NCBI RefSeq assembly: GCF_030272615.1
Contig: NC_081408.1
Span: 342,938,254 to 343,002,253, forward strand
Source: Cryptomeria japonica
Taxonomy: Eukaryota > Streptophyta > Pinopsida > Cupressales > Cupressaceae
Length of the DNA: 64,000 bases
Reading direction: 5' to 3'
The position numbers and the translations under genes were made by a program. Below, in pieces: positions 13,292 through 23,142 of this stretch (position 1 is its first letter; every line of letters begins with the position of its first letter). The notes beneath the pieces are model-generated. The model did not search any database, was not told the DNA's origin, and saw only the letters and a program-made list of their open reading frames with translations.

Positions 13292-13559
13292 GGCATCAGT
13301 CAATCATCATCAGTTGTTTTGTTTTCAAACTTTATTAAGTTTAAACCTAGACTATCAACAGATACTTTGATCAAGTATCTTCGGGTCTCAATAGGTAAGC
13401 AATCATGGCACACCTAGACTTCAACAGAGATTTATCCTAATGACCTAAGTCTCATCAGGGCTGCTATGGTTCAAAACAACTCTCACTTCACATCCCTATT
13501 CATCCATCATTGGCATCGGGAGATTTTTGTTCACACAAATTGGGGCATCTATTTTCCTA
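13292..13559 (-). other. leader of antisense ORF (copy A)
   Basis: Non-coding sequence conserved with 25390-25650 in copy B and 57130-57290 in copy C (the block around 'atcttcgggtctcaa'). A tag/cag trinucleotide abuts the first PMD codons in both A and B, so a splice acceptor is possible but not proven. Confidence 0.45.
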
Positions 13560-13743
13560 AACAAAAGCGTTATCTTGCAAACAATAGCGCTAAACCTCTA
13601 ACAAAAGCGCTTAATCAACCCTACAAAAGCCCTCAAATTGCAAAAGCGCTACAAGACATATGCAATAGCACTGCTTAAAGACAAAAGCGCTCAATTGACC
13701 CTTCAATAGTGCTAAAAAAACAATAGCGCTTAAACATGCATAC
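13560..13743 (-). repeat. AGCGCT-motif array, copy A, left part
   Basis: Irregularly spaced copies of a motif centred on the palindrome AGCGCT. They read AGCGCTATTG or AGCGCTTTTG on the minus strand, that is, in the sense of the antisense PMD ORF. Units are 13-35 bp apart with unrelated AT-rich spacers. The array is split by the insertion of N1 after 13743. Confidence 0.85.
13739..13743. repeat. target-site duplication of N1 (left)
   Basis: CATAC directly before the TG of the left LTR, repeated at 21601-21605 directly after the CA of the right LTR. It proves that 13744-21600 is one insertion. Confidence 0.95.
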
Positions 13744-14118
13744 TGTAAAGCGGAAAATCGCGATCGAACCCTAGTTGCTCTCCCCTCTTCCAACTCCAAG
13801 GAGAGAGAAGGGAGATTCACTAGGGTTGATGGTTTTCACTTAGGGGAGAGACTTTACATTCAAAAGAGGGGTTGAAACCCACAAGATCCAATCCCACACA
13901 ATGCAAGATTGGATGCTAAATGTGTTTCAAGGGTTAAGAAAGTAAGGCTACCCTCTTTTGTAAAGAATGTTGATAGAAGAATTAAGCTAGGAATGCATAG
14001 AAAGTGACAAAGATTCGCTTATAAACTGAGATAAAGATATAGGATTAAGCTGCGGACCTGGAATTAGTAGTAAAATGTCGATACGGCGCTGTCCTGCAAA
14101 TTTGAGCAAAATTTATTG

Positions 14119-14148
14119 GGACGATGGCGCCCGGCGTGCACACGGTCC
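14119..14148. repeat. 30-nt hairpin motif, LTR copy
   Basis: A GGAC...GTCC bracketed motif with central CGG and GTGCACACGGTCC at its right end. Further copies lie at 19325-19354, 19947-19976 and 20754-20783. Confidence 0.7.
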
Positions 14149-14763
14149 TCCGAAAAATCCGTGAAACGAAGGGAGATCTGTTCGTCTCTGCACAAGGATT
14201 CCAGATCTTCAATTTTAGCCACGTACCTGCAACCTACACACAGAAAAGCAAAGATGATTGGGGGGTTAGGGATTAGGGGTTTGCCCTTAGGTCAAACCCC
14301 GGTTTTGGAATTAACCAAGAAATGAGAAATTGCTGTAAATGTCAATGTATGTAATGTAAAACAAGTACTAATACCTTGTTGTAAGGATGTTTGTATCCTT
14401 ATGTGCGAAGGTATAGATGTTGTTGTTTGTTGTATTGTTGTATGTTGTATGTAGCATGTAGTATGTGATCTCCTCTTCAATGGTTGAATCCTTGTCTTGA
14501 ATGCAACACTTAGCCTTGAATGGAGACTTAGAATGATCAATTGCTTGAAAGAACGCTTGAATGCTTGAATGCTTGAATGCTTGAGTATAGTTTCCACGCT
14601 TTTTCCCTCATATCATATGAGAGAGGAAAATTTAGTTTATATACTTGTCAATTAGGGCTAATAGACTAATTTTCCCGACCTTAGGCCGACCAGGAAAGAT
14701 AATTTTCCAATTTGCAAACATAAAGACCCGAAGTCCAAAAGAGACCGGGCCCAAAATAGGACC

Positions 14764-14860
14764 TAGGGACCAGGGCACTGGGCGCCATGGTTCGGGGGGA
14801 CCAGGGCGCTGGGCGCCCTGGTCCTGAAGGACCAGGGCACTGGGCGCTCTGGTCCCACCT
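14764..14860. repeat. GC-rich tandem palindromic units in N1 3' LTR
   Basis: About three units of a 27-30 bp GC-rich sequence of the form ggaccagggc-gctgggcgcc-ctggtcc, each nearly palindromic. The other LTR keeps only one unit (about 21400-21430), so the array expanded or contracted after insertion. Confidence 0.8.
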
Positions 14861-15027
14861 CCCGGGACAGCAGGGTGCAAAGGAGGTTCAGGCCAAGGTG
14901 CAAGAAAATGCAGTTTTCAGTGTCATAATCAGGTTTCGGGGTCTCCATTCAGGTTGCGTATTGCGTCGCCATCATGAAGACCCAAATGTGGTCAAAATTG
15001 CAAGTGTCACAATTTTAGGACGCTACA

Positions 15028-15042
15028 TTTAGCCCCCACTTT
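15028..15042 (-). other. N1 polypurine tract
   Basis: On the minus strand AAAGTGGGGGCTAAA directly precedes the TG of the 3' LTR. This is the expected priming site for plus-strand DNA synthesis. Confidence 0.85.
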
Positions 15043-16194
15043 AGCCGGAGTATAGGCGTATGCTCATACTTCCGGTAAAGTACAAGGAAACAACATTGAA
15101 AGACTTTCACCACGTCAAGGAGGCAAGATACACCAAGCCCCCAGTGGACTAAGGATCTTACGACTTCGATTGACAAAGTAAAAGGGAAGATCACGAGGGA
15201 GAACCATGACTGTCAGTAGTAAGGTTCCCTCACTATGAGTCATGCAAGAAAGATATCAAAAATTTTCAAGGCAAAGCTAAATTTGCCAAGAAATTTTCAA
15301 GTATCTTGAAAAGATATGGACGGGATGTATGCCCCCCTATGTTAAAGCGATCGCACATGCCTCACCGGGGGTGATTGCTTTAAGGTAGTGATACATATAA
15401 GAAGTGAGAAAGGAAAGGAGCACGTTATCACAAGGATTTAGCCCCCAAGTGTGAGATAAGCCCAAGGATAAGAGACACAAAACACAAAGCACGAGGTGAC
15501 TTCGCTTTCCTCGGGGTCAGTATGTTGTATGATAATTCATGTATATCATATGTATGTATGCATAATTGTTCTTCATTCCCCAATCAAGGAAGGTCACCTA
15601 GAAGAAGGGAACACATGTGTCTTTTGAGTCAACATGAGAGAGATCAAGAGATCTCAATGCTTTGCATCGTCCTCAAGTAGACAACACTAAGGACAACAAA
15701 TAGAAGAATGAGAATAACACATAGAAGAAGTAACGAAAGAGAGGGGGAGAGAATCTGCTATGCTAATGAAACTAGTCTAGCACGTCATCTACCCCCCGAT
15801 CTTGCTGATCAATATTTCGGGAAGGCAGGGAACACGCTAGAGGAGGAACATTCAACACAGCAGATGGAGCTATCACAAGATCCAAACAAGGGCTATGTTC
15901 ATATCCCAAGCCATGGTGTTCTTGTCTAGGAGCTAGGATAAGTGCTTTAGAAAATTCGTTAGATAAATGGTTATCAATATCAACAAGTTAATATTCACTA
16001 TCAGAATGAACAGGAGCAGTAGCATTTTCATCATGAATAACATTTTCATCTATATCATCATCAAGATTTATAAAAATAGGATCTTTAACTCGCACAGGAT
16101 CAAGACCATCATGCATCTTATGTTTAGGAGATTTCGGCTCAATCGTCGGCTGAGGAGAAAATGGAATAATGCTTGTTGAAGGTGTTTTTGGGGA
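15043..16194 (-). other. N1 3' non-coding region
   Basis: About 1.15 kb between the protease-like ORF and the PPT. No RT, integrase or other domain was seen in either strand; only short incidental frames. This is where pol would be expected in a full element. Confidence 0.75.
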
Positions 16195-17088
16195 TCACAA
16201 AATTTGAGCTCTAAGACGACGCTTTCGCCGGCGTTCACGTGCAGAACGATTTCGTCTAGTCTTAGTAGGAAGTTGAGAAGATTGAGGAGGAGGAATGTTC
16301 TCATCCTTATCACTTGGGTGTTTAGGTTGTGGTCTCTTAGGCTGAACAATAGGAGAAGAGGAAGGTCTCTTCTCTCCATAAGAGGAAGGAGGAGGAACCG
16401 CTCCATATAAGGGAGGAATATTTGGTTTTGGAAGGAGACCAAGTCCATCATGACGAGGAGGGATAGGTCTACTTTTGGGAAGTTTATTAGATATAGGCAT
16501 AGTCACATCCATAGGGATGGGTTGGGAATCTTCTTGAGGAAAGACATTAGTTTTATCTTTCAAAGGAAGAACTTCCTTCTCAAGAATGATAGGAATGTCA
16601 AGTTTGGGTGTTCTAGGTTCACTTAGAGATAGGATCATATCTGTTTTCCACTTTTGATAAGATTTGAAAAGATGATCACTTCGCGGAGGAAGATATTGGA
16701 ATTGTTTAGGCCAAAGATAATCAATAGGAACGCTAGAAGTTCTTTCAGCTGGTTTAAAGAGACTATGATTGACAGTAACAACTTCACCATTATGGGGAAA
16801 TTTCAAACACTTGTGAATAGGAGAAGCAATAGCTTTCATGGAAGACAACCAAGGATAGCCAAGCTTCACACGAAATTGTTCGGATGATGGAATAATAGCA
16901 AAGTCCACATCAAGAGATTTGTTACGGACCTCAATAGGTAATGTAATAGAACCAATTGCAGGAGAAGAAAATGCATCAAATAGTTTCACAACCACATTTG
17001 TTTCATCATAGATCACTTGATTCAATTGCAAAGTAAAAAGAAATTCTTCAGTAATGACATTAACCATACAAGAAGGGTCAATAAGCAC
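16195..17088 (-). CDS. N1 protease-like domain with Pro-rich, basic tail
   Basis: Overlaps the end of gag by 67 bp in the -1 frame, so it was expressed either by frameshifting or, more likely, the offset is a one-base loss in an A run near 17120. Homology to the family protease is clear from GYPWLSSMKAIASPIHKCLKFPHNG-like spacing (compare GRPW ... HQCIKFPHNG in copy B). The active-site position reads LIDPSCMVNV: Asp is kept but the conserved Gly is lost, so catalysis is doubtful. The last 130 residues are proline-rich and end in an Arg-rich tail (RRNRSARERRRKRRLR) that could bind RNA. The frame stops at 16195 without reaching an RT domain. Confidence 0.72.
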   Translation of the reverse strand: MLIDPSCMVNVITEEFLFTLQLNQVIYDETNVVVKLFDAFSSPAIGSITLPIEVRNKSLDVDFAIIPSSEQFRVKLGYPWLSSMKAIASPIHKCLKFPHNGEVVTVNHSLFKPAERTSSVPIDYLWPKQFQYLPPRSDHLFKSYQKWKTDMILSLSEPRTPKLDIPIILEKEVLPLKDKTNVFPQEDSQPIPMDVTMPISNKLPKSRPIPPRHDGLGLLPKPNIPPLYGAVPPPSSYGEKRPSSSPIVQPKRPQPKHPSDKDENIPPPQSSQLPTKTRRNRSARERRRKRRLRAQIL

Positions 17089-19196
17089 TCCACGACAAGG
17101 TGTATTCTTGACTTTGCAACTATATATAAAGGACCATCAGGTGCTCTGATAGTTTCACTGGAATCAAATGTGATGGAAGGTTCTTTAGGGATTTTCTGTT
17201 GCTCCACAAAATTAATCACATTCGGAGTCATAGACACGAGATCATCAGGTGAGACAGAGGAATCAGTAGTATCAATCGCATTAGAGGTATGAGAAGGTAA
17301 TGGATCAGTGAAAATCTGAAGATTTTGGTTAGGAGGAGCTACAGATGTATTGCCTTTATCATTCACACCAGAAATAGAGATAGTATTATTATCAATCAAA
17401 TCTTGAATTTTCCCTTTTAAAGCAAAACATTTTTCAGTATCATGCCCAGGCTGACGATGAAATTGACAAAAAGATTTGTTATCAAAATAAGGTGAAGTAA
17501 TCTTTGCAGGATCAATTTGCCTTATAGGAGGAAGAGTAAGCACATTTTGTTCCAATAACTTATTCATAATACTATGCAATGATTCATTCAAAGGAGTAAA
17601 CTTTCTTTCTCTCTTGAAAAACTTAGAAATAGGAGACACACCTGATGCTGCATTCACATTGTTGTTGATGATGTTTTCATTGAATTTAATGGACTCTCTG
17701 TTCGGTTTAAACTTCCCAAATGGTTGTTGACTACTATCACCCTTATCACTCAGAGCCATAACATGTGATTGTTCCATTTGACTCACAGTCAGTTGATAAT
17801 TGTGAAGAGTTGCACACAACTGTTGGAAAGAAGTAAACTCAGAAAACAAGAGTTTTTCTCTAATGTCTTTTTGTAAATTAGAAATAAAGATTCTTTGAAT
17901 ATCATTGTCAGGCACTGGAAAAGAAATTTGAGCATACAAATGCTTATATCTACCAATGAAATCAGTCACTTTTTCTTTAACACCTTGTTTACAATGCATT
18001 AAATCAATCAAAGTTACTTTAGGACTTATATTGTTTTGAAATTGTTGAATGAAAGCATTTGCAAGTTGTTCAAAAGAAGTAATGGAATAAGAAGGCAACG
18101 AGCAATACCATTGTAGGGCTTTGTCTCTTAATGTTCTAGTAAACAATTTTGCAAGCAACCTTTGGTCATAAGCAAAATCAGTACATATCGTTTGAAAGGT
18201 CTTAACATGTGTTAGAGGATCACCCTTACCATTATAAAGCTCCAAATGCAGAATTTCAGCATGTTTAGGGGGAATAGCTCGAACAATGTCAAGAGAAAGT
18301 GGGCTCGCAACATCAAATGTGGGCACACTAAACTTAGATTGATTCATAGAGGCAATTTGTTGCTGTAAAGAAGAGACAGTTTGTGCAAGATTGTTAATGG
18401 TCGCTTCAGTCGACGAATTCATATTAGACGTGTTAGATTGTGATGGAGGTGTTATGTTATTGAAAGAAGGTAGAGAGTAAGGTGGTGGGACACTATGATA
18501 GTTAGTCATAGGAGATGATTGGACATGAGGAACACTACAAGGAGGAATGGAAAACGAATTGCCCCCTTGTGTCATGTTCATTTGTGGTGATATAATAGGC
18601 ACACTCATTGAAGGAATGAATGAAGAAGTTGGATTGAATGAAGGAAGAGGGTTAATTGAAGAAGAGGGATTGCCCCCATGACTGGTGATGATAGGAGGAA
18701 TGTCTTGTGTTGAAGTAGTCATTATGTTTGATGTAAAAGTAGGTATACTAGCAATAGGAGTCGTCAAAGGAATAGAATGATTGTCTTGAGTAGGAGGTTG
18801 TGTATAACCTAAGGTTTCGGCACAACTCTTCATAGGCATCACATTTGAATCCACAATGTGTGCAATACCACGCAAAATATCAATTCCATTCTTATCACTT
18901 TGAAGCATACATTTGAGACCCTCAATTAAAGGAAGAGCTTGACTATCAAGGTATTCTTGAGACATCCATTGTCGAAAATCGTCAAATTGGTTATCCAATT
19001 TTGAAAGTTGTTCTACAGAAACCTCATGGAGAGCTTCTTCATCATTAAGAGGATTAGAGGAATTACCCATGTCCTCGTTAAAAAGACCATTCAAATTAGG
19101 TTGCATCTCCTCCGTAATTAAACCTTGGAAAGACTTAATTCTCAGGCTTCGTCTAACAGGAATAGTGTAAGTAGGACTTATTGTTGTAAAACTCAT
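17022..19196 (-). CDS. N1 Gag, 724 codons, intact
   Basis: A long uninterrupted frame from ATG 19196. The N-terminus has a basic RRSLRIK segment, then a Ser/Pro/Thr/Asn-rich region to about residue 290. The Retrotrans_gag fold follows (LYNGKGDPLTHVKTFQTI, LRDKALQWYCSLP, FIGRYKHLYAQI), and a knuckle C-x2-H-x4-H-x4-C (CQFHRQPGHDTEKC) lies near 17430-17475. The same knuckle type is in copies A-C, placing N1 near the same lineage. The product should form particles and package RNA. It is intact while Gag-Pol of every neighbouring copy is broken. Confidence 0.9.
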   Translation of the reverse strand: MSFTTISPTYTIPVRRSLRIKSFQGLITEEMQPNLNGLFNEDMGNSSNPLNDEEALHEVSVEQLSKLDNQFDDFRQWMSQEYLDSQALPLIEGLKCMLQSDKNGIDILRGIAHIVDSNVMPMKSCAETLGYTQPPTQDNHSIPLTTPIASIPTFTSNIMTTSTQDIPPIITSHGGNPSSSINPLPSFNPTSSFIPSMSVPIISPQMNMTQGGNSFSIPPCSVPHVQSSPMTNYHSVPPPYSLPSFNNITPPSQSNTSNMNSSTEATINNLAQTVSSLQQQIASMNQSKFSVPTFDVASPLSLDIVRAIPPKHAEILHLELYNGKGDPLTHVKTFQTICTDFAYDQRLLAKLFTRTLRDKALQWYCSLPSYSITSFEQLANAFIQQFQNNISPKVTLIDLMHCKQGVKEKVTDFIGRYKHLYAQISFPVPDNDIQRIFISNLQKDIREKLLFSEFTSFQQLCATLHNYQLTVSQMEQSHVMALSDKGDSSQQPFGKFKPNRESIKFNENIINNNVNAASGVSPISKFFKRERKFTPLNESLHSIMNKLLEQNVLTLPPIRQIDPAKITSPYFDNKSFCQFHRQPGHDTEKCFALKGKIQDLIDNNTISISGVNDKGNTSVAPPNQNLQIFTDPLPSHTSNAIDTTDSSVSPDDLVSMTPNVINFVEQQKIPKEPSITFDSSETIRAPDGPLYIVAKSRIHLVVECLLTLLVWLMSLLKNFFLLCN

Positions 19197-19324
19197 GCAC
19201 TAAAGAAAGAGAGAAGATTTTGAATTTTAGAGGTAGCAAATTTCAGTAAAACCAACCAATCTTCTAGATTTAAGCTGTTAAATACAATCATGACAGTCTC
19301 TTGAAATTTCGGAAAAAATGTCCG

Positions 19325-19354
19325 GGACCGTGACACTCGGAGTGCACACGGTCC
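19325..19354 (-). repeat. 30-nt hairpin motif, leader copy 1
   Basis: Perfect 8-bp outer arms GGACCGTG / CACGGTCC with a nested CACTC / GAGTG stem between them. This is the best-paired of the four copies in N1. Confidence 0.75.
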
Positions 19355-19946
19355 TCGCAACTTTTTTCGAAATTTGTAGGGATGAAAGTTATGATGATTT
19401 TACAGCTAACCTGAAAAAATTGAGTGATTTTACGATCTGTAGATAGGTCAAATTAAAGTTGCAATCTCAAAATTGAACCCTACCCAGATTGTCGAAAAAT
19501 CCAAAATTTGAATTTTGAAAAAGAGAGGGAAACTGAAATTTTGAATTTTATGATTTTAGAGGGAATGTTAAGAGCAATGTAAGTTTTGAAATTTGAAAAT
19601 TGACTCAATTTCACGCAAAATTCGATTTTGAAAGCGGAAATCAAAGTTGTTGTAATTAAGCACTTAATTTCAAAAGTCACAAATTGCAAGAATTTGAATA
19701 AATCACTGAAATTTCGAATGAATGCCAACACACTTTTCAGATTTAGGATAGTAAGAAACACAATTTTGACATGAATTTCAGTTTCGACAATTTTTGAATG
19801 ATTAGAAGCCTCAATCCAAACAATCACTAGACCAACTTTGACTGTAATTTTGAAGGTGTTAAAATTGATAAAATCAGCCAAAATTCTGGATTTTAGCAGG
19901 AAAATACAGTAAGATCTCGCTCCCGAAATTTCGAAAAAAATGTCGG

Positions 19947-19976
19947 GGACGATGGCGCTCGGAGTGCACATGGTCC
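19947..19976 (-). repeat. 30-nt hairpin motif, leader copy 2
   Basis: Same layout as the copy at 19325. The outer arms keep GGAC / GTCC and ATG / CAT with one mismatch, and the inner stem is kept with a G-T pair. Confidence 0.7.
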
Positions 19977-20357
19977 TCGCAACTTTTTTCCAAATTTTCA
20001 GGGATGAAAGATATTGTGATTTTATTGCGGAATCCAAAGTTACAGCTGATTTGGAGATGTTTTGATTAGTGAAATTATCAGTCAAAGGTTGAATCAAGAA
20101 GGTTTCAAAAATTAGGGTTTTGACACTTAACCACTTAATTTTCAAAATCAAAGCACAAATATGAATTGATAATTTGTAATAGAAGGGCAGATCTGAAACA
20201 AGCATCAACAATTAAACATTTCACAAGTTTAATTACTTAAAAAGAAAATTTAGGGTTTTTATGCAATTAACCTCTAAAATTTTGCAAAAGATCAAACATG
20301 GAAATGTAATCAAGGAATCTAATTTTCAAATCTAACTATGAATAATCAGAAAGGATG

Positions 20358-20375
20358 TTCACGTCGGGTTCACCA
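20358..20375 (-). other. N1 primer-binding site
   Basis: Minus strand TGGTGAACCCGACGTGAA, three bases inside the 5' LTR. It is nearly the same as the PBS at 40262, 42171 and 45295. I could not assign the tRNA from memory. Confidence 0.82.
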
Positions 20376-20378
20376 AAA

Positions 20379-21600
20379 TGTAAAGTGGAAAATCGCGATC
20401 GAACCCTAGTTGCTCTCCCCTCTTCCAACTCCAAGGAGAGAGAAGGGAGATTCACTAGGGTTGATGGTTTTCACTTAGGGGAGAGACTTTACATTCAAAA
20501 GAGGGGTTGAAACCCACAAGATCCAATCCCACACAATGCAAGATTGGATGCTAAATGTGTTTCAAGGGTTAAGAAAGTAAGGCTACCCTCTTTTGTAAAG
20601 AATGTTGATAGAAGAATTAAGCTAGGAATGCATAGAAAGTGACAAAGATTCGCTTATAAACTGAGATAGGGATATAGGATGAAGCTGCAAACCTGGAATT
20701 AGCAGTAAAATGTCGATACGGCGTTGTCCTGCAAATTTGAGCAAAAGTTGTTGGGACGATGGCGCCCGGCGTGCACACGGTCCTCCGAAAAATCCGCGAA
20801 ACGAAGGGGGATCTGTTTGTCTCTGCACAAGGATTCCAGATCTTCAATTTCAGCCGCGTACCTGCAACCTACACACAGAAAAGCGAAGACGATTGGGGGG
20901 TTAGGGATTAGGGGTTTGCCCTTAGGTCAAACCCCGGTTTTGGAATTAACCAAGAAATGAGAAATTGCTGTAAATGTCAATGTATGTAATGTAAAACAAG
21001 TACTAATACCTTGTTATAGGGATGTTTGTATCCTTATGTGCGAAGGTATAGATGTTGTTGTTTGTTGTATTGTTGTATGTTGTATGTAGCATGTAGTATG
21101 TGATCTCCTCTTCAATGGTTGAATCCTTGTCTTGAATGCAACACTTAGCCTTGAATGGAGACTTAGAATGATCAATTGCTTGAAAGAACGCTTGAATGCT
21201 TGAATGCTTGAATGCTTGAGTATAGTTTCCACGCTTTTTCCCTCATATCATATGAGAGAGGAAAATGTAGTTTATATACTTGTCAATTAGGGCTAATAGA
21301 CTGATTTTCCCGACCTTAGGCCGACTAGGAAAGATAATTTTCCAATTTGCAAACATAAAGACCCGAAGTCCAAAAGAGACCGGGCCCAAAATAGGACCCA
21401 GGGACTAGGGCGCTGGGTGCTCTGGTCCCACCTCCCGGGACAGCAGGGTGCAAAGGAGGTTCAGGCCAGGGTGCAAGAAAATGCAGGTTTCAGTGTCATA
21501 ATCAGGTTTCGGGGTCTCCATTCAGGTTGCGTGTTGCGTCGCCATCGTGAAGACCCAAATGCGGTCGAAATTGCAAGTGTCGCAATTTTAGGACGCTACA
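20379..21600 (-). repeat. N1 5' LTR
   Basis: 1222 bp, TGTAAAGTGG to CGCTACA. It carries the fourth hairpin motif at 20754-20783 and one GC-rich palindromic unit near 21400-21430. Confidence 0.93.
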
Positions 21601-21715
21601 CATACAAAAGCGCTCATCTTGACAAATGCGCTCAAACAACAGCACAATAGCGCCATTGCGGCACAAAAGTGCTAGTTAATTGGACAAAAGCGCTAAAACA
21701 TAGTTTCTGCGCTAG
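21601..21715 (-). repeat. N1 TSD (right) and AGCGCT array, copy A, right part
   Basis: CATAC at 21601-21605 is the N1 target-site duplication. The AGCGCT array of copy A then continues with the same orientation as at 13560-13743. Confidence 0.88.
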
Positions 21716-22204
21716 TATCCTGACTCAACTTGGACTCAGCAAAAAACATCACAAAAATGCGTAAAATTCAAAATTTCAAATTTGCATACCGCTGGTCCGT
21801 AGTCGTCTAGCTGCTAGAATCGACGGACTCACTCGAAACGGTGCTCTGCAATGGGTACCGACATCTTATTTTCACCCCTTTCTCCCCATATAAACCCTTC
21901 GTCGTCGCCGTAACTTTCCCCCGTTCACCGCCATGGTCCTCGTGAACTTCCCGAGCCTCCCATTTCTCCATTTTACCTCCGATTTCTTCTATTTTTCATC
22001 TGTATTGCTAACTTCTTATCTTCTATCACCCTGCCAATTTTTCTTCTTTTTCGAGAGATCGTCTGATTTTTTTGAAATTTTTCGGCCCATCTCTCAAGGG
22101 GGCATACCACCCATTAAATTTATATTTTATGGGGCATTTCTTCACACCTGTTTTTCTTTCTTTGAATTGATGCAATAAACCGCACTGTCTCAAAGAGGGG
22201 CAAA
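21716..22204 (+). other. copy A 3' region and polypurine tract
   Basis: Corresponds to the promoter side of the antisense ORF in copy B (24547-25090). The TATA-like site is altered here (minus strand gggtttatatgg). The purine run CAAAGAGGGGCAAA ending at 22204 is the PPT in front of the 3' LTR. Confidence 0.75.
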
Positions 22205-23142
22205 TGTAGTCACATAAATCTATCCATTTTAATTAAATGAATATTTGCTATTTATTTGATTAAAAACCCACTAGCCACCAGTTAATTAGATTAAATATTT
22301 AATTAATTCATCTTCAAACATTCTCCTATTAATTAAATAAATTATTGAATTTATTTTAATTAATTCATTGAACCAAATTCACAATCAATTAAATGAATAA
22401 ATCATATTTATTTCATTTAAATTCCCTATTCCTCTTTTAAATAAATTAAATAAAACATTTATTTAAATCATTTATCCCCCCCACTTGCATTTTCCTACAA
22501 ATGCAACTTACACACATTTATTGAAATAAATTAATTTATTTTAAATAAAAATTCTATTTTTCCTCACCCACCAAACCCACTTGCAAATCTAATCTCTTTC
22601 TAGAGTCTTCTAACCCCCTCCTAATTAGCCTAATCCATCCCCTAATTATTGTCACATTCTTAAGCAACTTGGAGTCACTTTTCAAAAACTTCAAAGTCTT
22701 TGAAAAATATTTAATGCTTTGTGTGTTCAACAATTTAACCTCCAAAGTCTTCTAAACCATTTATGGCTCTTACATGACCATTAATGACTCTTACATAACC
22801 ATTTATGGTTAATTCAACTTGCACTCATGTGTCTCAAACATTTATTGCTTTGACCATGGTTATCCCTTTTGCCTTTGTACAAGAGTTTATCTATTGGATA
22901 AAAGCTTTATTCTTTGAATAAATAATTTATTCACTCAACCCAACCTTGAGCCTAACCCCCAAGTAAACTCCTAGGTCATGTCAAACATTTAATGCTTATT
23001 CCCTCTCCTCTCAACCTATCTCACATTGACACTTGTCATCTTGGGATTGGGTTGAAAGCCATCACATGGATTGAATATCTTTCAATCTTGGCCGTTCTTG
23101 AGATTACTCAATCTCAACCATCCATTGCTTTATTTTACCTAT
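22205..23142 (+). repeat. copy A 3' LTR, first part
   Basis: Starts TGTAGTCACATAAATC after the PPT. It runs 938 bp up to TTACCTAT, where copy B is inserted, and continues at 41677. Confidence 0.92.
23138..23142. repeat. target-site duplication of copy B (left)
   Basis: CCTAT before the TG of the left LTR of copy B, repeated at 41672-41676 after the CA of its right LTR. Confidence 0.95.

Larger units (their letters stand above)
13744..15027 (-). repeat. N1 3' LTR
   Basis: 1284 bp, starts TGTAAAGCGG and ends CGCTACA. It differs from the right LTR by roughly 30 substitutions counted by eye, plus a ~62 bp length difference at 14764-14860. Most substitutions are transitions with A/T in this copy and G/C in the other, as expected for decay of a methylated copy. 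Confidence 0.93.
19197..20357 (-). other. N1 leader
   Basis: About 1.16 kb between PBS and gag. It contains two copies, about 622 bp apart, of a segment that also occurs in the LTR: a 'gaaatttcg' stretch followed by the 30-nt hairpin motif and 'cgcaactttttt'. A frame of 242 codons is open from ATG 20205 down to 19480. Its composition (Phe, Ile, Lys, Leu) follows the base composition and no domain is visible, so I do not call it a gene. Confidence 0.6.
13744..21600 (-). mobile_element. N1, gag-protease-only LTR retrotransposon
   Basis: A complete element of about 7.86 kb inserted in the AGCGCT array of copy A. It has LTRs at 13744-15027 and 20379-21600 (both TG...CA), a 5 bp TSD, a PBS next to the right LTR and a PPT next to the left LTR, so it reads on the minus strand. 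The 5.35 kb interior encodes Gag and a protease-like domain. I find no RT, RNase H or integrase in any frame. It is therefore non-autonomous, comparable to the known gag-only LTR elements. Its PBS matches that of copies A-C, which suggests the same tRNA primer and a possible helper relationship. Confidence 0.92.
1..23142 (+). mobile_element. Ty3/gypsy Tat-type retrotransposon, copy A (main part)
   Basis: This is the left part of a large LTR retrotransposon whose 5' LTR lies before the window; base 1 aligns with about 46670 in copy C, some 3.2 kb inside that copy. In order it holds leader, ORF1, decayed Gag-Pol, an AT-rich spacer, an antisense PMD ORF, an AGCGCT array, a polypurine tract and most of the 3' LTR. 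N1 (13744-21600) is inserted in it. At 23142 the LTR is cut by copy B and resumes at 41677. Removing the two insertions restores continuity with copies B and C, which is the main proof of the nesting. Confidence 0.93.

Noticed and set aside
13560-13743. CRISPR-like array
   Set aside because: The repeated unit is only about 10 bp with a 6-bp core, spacing is irregular, there are no cas genes, and the context is a plant retrotransposon.
14645-15032. Short Gly/Pro-rich frames in the N1 LTR
   Set aside because: They come from the GC-rich palindromic units and have no support elsewhere.
19480-20205. 242-codon frame in the N1 leader, sense with gag
   Set aside because: Its composition follows the AT-rich repeats (Phe/Ile/Lys/Leu), no domain is visible, and it spans the repeated hairpin segment. 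Kept only as a note in the leader entry.
21933-22178. 81-codon plus-strand frame in copy A (and the equivalents at 24559 and 57454)
   Set aside because: Hydrophobic, Phe/Ser-rich, lying in the conserved non-coding stretch before the PPT. The frame is not maintained in the same form in all copies.
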